Assembly (NCBI RefSeq): GCF_028858725.1
Contig: NC_084769.1
Span: 501,001-565,000, forward strand
Length of the DNA stretch: 64,000 nucleotides
Direction of reading: 5' to 3'
DNA from: Colius striatus
Taxonomy: Eukaryota > Chordata > Aves > Coliiformes > Coliidae
The notes under the pieces were generated by a model, which was not told the origin of the DNA, did not search any database, and saw only the letters and a program-made list of their open reading frames with translations. The translations under genes were made by a program, and so were the position numbers. Below, piece by piece: positions 61,046 through 64,000 of the stretch. How positions within the stretch are numbered: position 1 is the first letter of the stretch; the number at the start of each line of letters is the position of its first letter.

Positions 61046-64000
61046 TGTGCTTGTGTGTGATATACAGTTAAGTCATCAGTCCTCTGGATGGGGCAATGCG
61101 TTGACTGGTACTGGCTGAGCTCCTGGTCACCTTACAACAGAGCTCTTGACTCACTGGTGCAGAAGCTCTACAGATGGGAATTGTTTGACTGTCCTGAAGA
61201 TCTCCCCCAGTCAGCTCTTGCTGTGTCTAGAGCTTTTCTTATGTTTTAATGTATTGATTAACATCACGGGTGAAGAATCTGGTTATTCCAGAGACTGCTC
61301 TATGCTGGTCCTGTTACAGAGCTGGCTAAATACTATACATAAAAGACACTTGTAAATAATCCATAGAAATGGCATCTGCAAAGGCAGTCATGTGAGACAG
61401 CTTTCTGAACACCATTACACTACATACAAAATGTCTCCCAGCTACCTTGCGCTGGCCAATGGCAATGAGTCATGGACACACCACAGGGATCTTGTAGGAC
61501 CACGCAGCAGCTGGACAGAAGAATTCAGCAGAACAGCAGTTTCAGGAGTCCCAGGAAAAATTACAACAATGGATGATTTTTTCATCATGGTTTTGAGTGA
61601 TTCTCAAAAACTGTTTATGGCTTCACCAAACTTTGCATTGTGCTACAATTACACACTCACATAAGCTGAAGTTTACTTATTCATCAGGTTTAACAGTTTA
61701 TTACATAAAGCAAGCTGTTTTGAATACACAAGCAATTTCATACCATAAAGCTCTTCTGTGACTGTATGCCCTAGCTCAACAGAAGTACTTCACAAGTGAC
61801 TAAGTGAGAAATCTCAATGCCTCACTGGCCTGTAGCTTTAAGTTTTTGAAGTTGCCTTTCACCCACCTTCTGATGCAAACTAGAAATTAGATCTCACGTA
61901 AACCTCCCCCTGGCCCTCAAACATTTGTTCTTAAAGCAAGTTATGAAAGAGAAAAATTCTATTTTGAGTCCCGGTGACTGTTAGCTACCTAACACATGCA
62001 GGAAAGCAGCGTGTTTGATTCTATGCCACGTAGCTTTGAAAACACTACTGTATGGCTATTGACAGAGAGGTAAATCTCTCAGCCTGGCTAAGTATGACTG
62101 CCTCTGACTATTTACTGGCTAACCTATAGCTCGTCAAAGAGCTGGAGCAGATGGGTGCTGTTTGGAATGCCAAGGTAGCAAAAGAGGATGCTCTCCGTAC
62201 CCCGGCACTGCTGCACCCGTGCAGCTGTAGCCACAGCAGCCCTCACCAGAGACACAGCACCCAAGTTTGCCTTCAAAGGAGCACTCTGATTCCAAGCCTT
62301 GGGCAGAAACCAGAGGAGAATGGCCAGTGGCATCTTTTTGTTATGTGTGGGCACAATGGCACAGGCTGAATGGACCAGCAGAGGAAACCTCCCAGCTCAG
62401 TCTCACCAAGAAGCCTGTGAAACTTCTGCAAATATCAGCTTGTCCACGAAGATCAGCCTGGGAGTGCTCCAAGAGCAAATCCCTAGAGCTCCACTGAGTA
62501 GCTCTGTCAAAACCTGCCCAGAAGCTGGACTCCCAAGGAGGGAGCTTTATTAAACAATTAACAACTTATTACCCCTGTTATTACATGAAGGCAAAAGGCT
62601 TCACAAGGACACTTCATTTCTTAATTTGGGGCAATTCTTGAGCTACTTATTTAACAAAGTTTCACAGAGTGGAGCCATGTATCACACAGCTCGTTATGTT
62701 AAACACCAGAATGCAATCTGATTACCTGCAGAGTGCTCCTTGTAAGATAATTTGGACCAAATTTAGTGCCTAGGAGAAATAAACCCTGAAGATAAAAGCA
62801 GTTACAATTTGGGAAGTGTCCATTCAAAGATAAGAAAGAGGAGCTGGTACAATGCTGTATTAAGGTAAGGTCTCAGGTTCTGGGATTAGGGTGTAATTTT
62901 GAATGGCATTTAAATAGCAGTGACTATTTATTCCTTGTTGCTGTTGAGGTACATCTAAAAACAAGTTACAGTCAAAACTGTTACAGAATCATTTTGCCAA
63001 ACACCAAAGAGATAGTTTGAAACAGAGGTTGAATTTCCAAAACACTACTTTTTAAAAGCCACTAGCTGCAACTTCCATCATTCTGAAGAATGGCCGACAT
63101 CCCATCGACAAACAACTCTGTGTAGCAAGAGGAGTGCTAAGTCCACTTACCTACCTAAGCAGATCTCTATTGTCCCTAGCATCTCTGGGTTTGGATGGGG
63201 AGGAACTCCTGCTCGCTCCTCACGTTACATTTTAGTTTGTGTATAATGCAACTGATTGCTTTGGCTGGCCTCACGTTTCTTGCTTAGTCTGTGAGTGTAC
63301 TCTAAAATACAGCAGAAAAGTTAGTGGTTGACATTGTCTAGAGGTGAGGAAAACCTGAGAAGAGAAGGCTAAAGTTCAAAAGGTATCAGCATGACCAAGC
63401 ATGGGTAATTCTTAATGAAGGAAGGAAATCAGCAGTAACAGCATCAGGTGGGAAGAAAAACAAAAGAGGGCAAAGAAGAAAGGTCAGTAAGCTTTGCAGG
63501 AGAGATTACAATGCCAGGCAAAAGAGCTTTTGTGATTCTAATGACAAGTGGGTCTTTTTGTTTTCTTTTTTGATCAGGGATTGCCTGACCGATTTTTGCC
63601 TGAAATTCTGACCCTTTCAGCTCTCAGAGATGACCACGCTATAATAGCATTTCTGTTAACACCGTCCAAAATGATACCCAAAGCTGTGGCCAGTCACTCA
63701 AAATTATTAGATCACAGGAATGAAAATGAAAACAACATCTAAGGAAAATGTCTGCCTTCTCACAAACAACTTTTCCAGATGATATTTAATATTACTCAGT
63801 ACAGAAAACACTCATCTGTCTGGCTCCCGAGTGAAACGTTCCAACTTGTGTAACTCCTTTAACCAAAGAGAAAACGCGTTAAACAACTAAGATGTGCGTA
63901 CAAAAGGTACCGAAACACAAGCACTCATACCAACCTATGTAAACTACTTTGATGAGTCAGAATATGTTTTCCTCTAAAAAGGCTGGATAGGAAAGAAAAA

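Larger units (their letters stand above)
57301..64000 (-). other. PKP4 intron, at least 6.7 kb, running off the right edge
   Basis: The exon at 57300 is entered in mid-codon, so an upstream PKP4 exon must exist. No armadillo coding segment is found on the minus strand up to 64000, so the intron continues past the window. It contains two CR1 fragments (59256-59308 and 60370-61045). The rest is unique AT-rich sequence with short meaningless ORFs. Confidence 0.8.

Noticed and set aside
1-64000. tRNA, rRNA, CRISPR, bacterial-type operons or an intact virus
   Set aside because: Nothing of the kind is seen. There are no cloverleaf with A/B boxes that I could recognise, no spaced direct repeats of CRISPR form, and no long intron-free coding region. 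This is by eye; a covariance-model scan could still find small RNAs.

Overview
The window looks like nuclear DNA from a bird. It holds widely spaced vertebrate exons with GT-AG introns, several truncated CR1 retrotransposon copies of the avian type, a solo retroviral LTR of an avian style, and two CpG islands at promoters. A crocodilian or turtle is less likely but not excluded from sequence alone. Human comparisons below are from memory, not from a search.

Three vertebrate genes are recognisable, all on the minus strand, in the order known from human 2q24.1 (PKP4, DAPL1, TANC1, all co-directional). From right to left: (1) the 3' half of PKP4 (plakophilin-4/p0071), eleven coding exons from 57300 to 47039. 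They join in frame to 556 codons covering the later armadillo repeats and the C-terminal tail ending in a PDZ ligand. The exons for the N-terminal half lie beyond the right edge. (2) The complete DAPL1 gene, four coding exons from 43751 to 39646, predicted 105 residues, with a poly(A) signal at 39516-39521. (3) The 5' end of TANC1: a CpG-island promoter with a probable non-coding first exon ending at 28101, and the ATG-bearing exon at 11086-11012. The rest of TANC1 lies beyond the left edge.

Layout: 1-11011 is TANC1 intron after the ATG exon, with CR1 fragments. 11087-28100 is TANC1 5'UTR intron, with a solo LTR at 15897-16982. 28101-28480 is the TANC1 promoter and first exon. 28480-39495 is the TANC1-DAPL1 intergenic region. 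39495-43787 is DAPL1. 43788-44640 is a very GC-rich minisatellite that abuts the DAPL1 start. 44640-46280 is the short DAPL1-PKP4 intergenic region. 46280-57300 is the PKP4 3' half. 57301-64000 is PKP4 intron, with a long CR1 fragment.

I found no new multi-gene system. The most unusual feature is the DAPL1 promoter. About 41 copies of a unit built on a 5-bp lattice (GGGGC/GAGCT) begin 36 bp upstream of the start codon, are open in nearly every reading frame, and are dense in GC boxes and G-runs. Secondary points are a required GC-AG intron in PKP4, long A-runs inside a PKP4 coding exon, and a frame-neutral PKP4 cassette exon.
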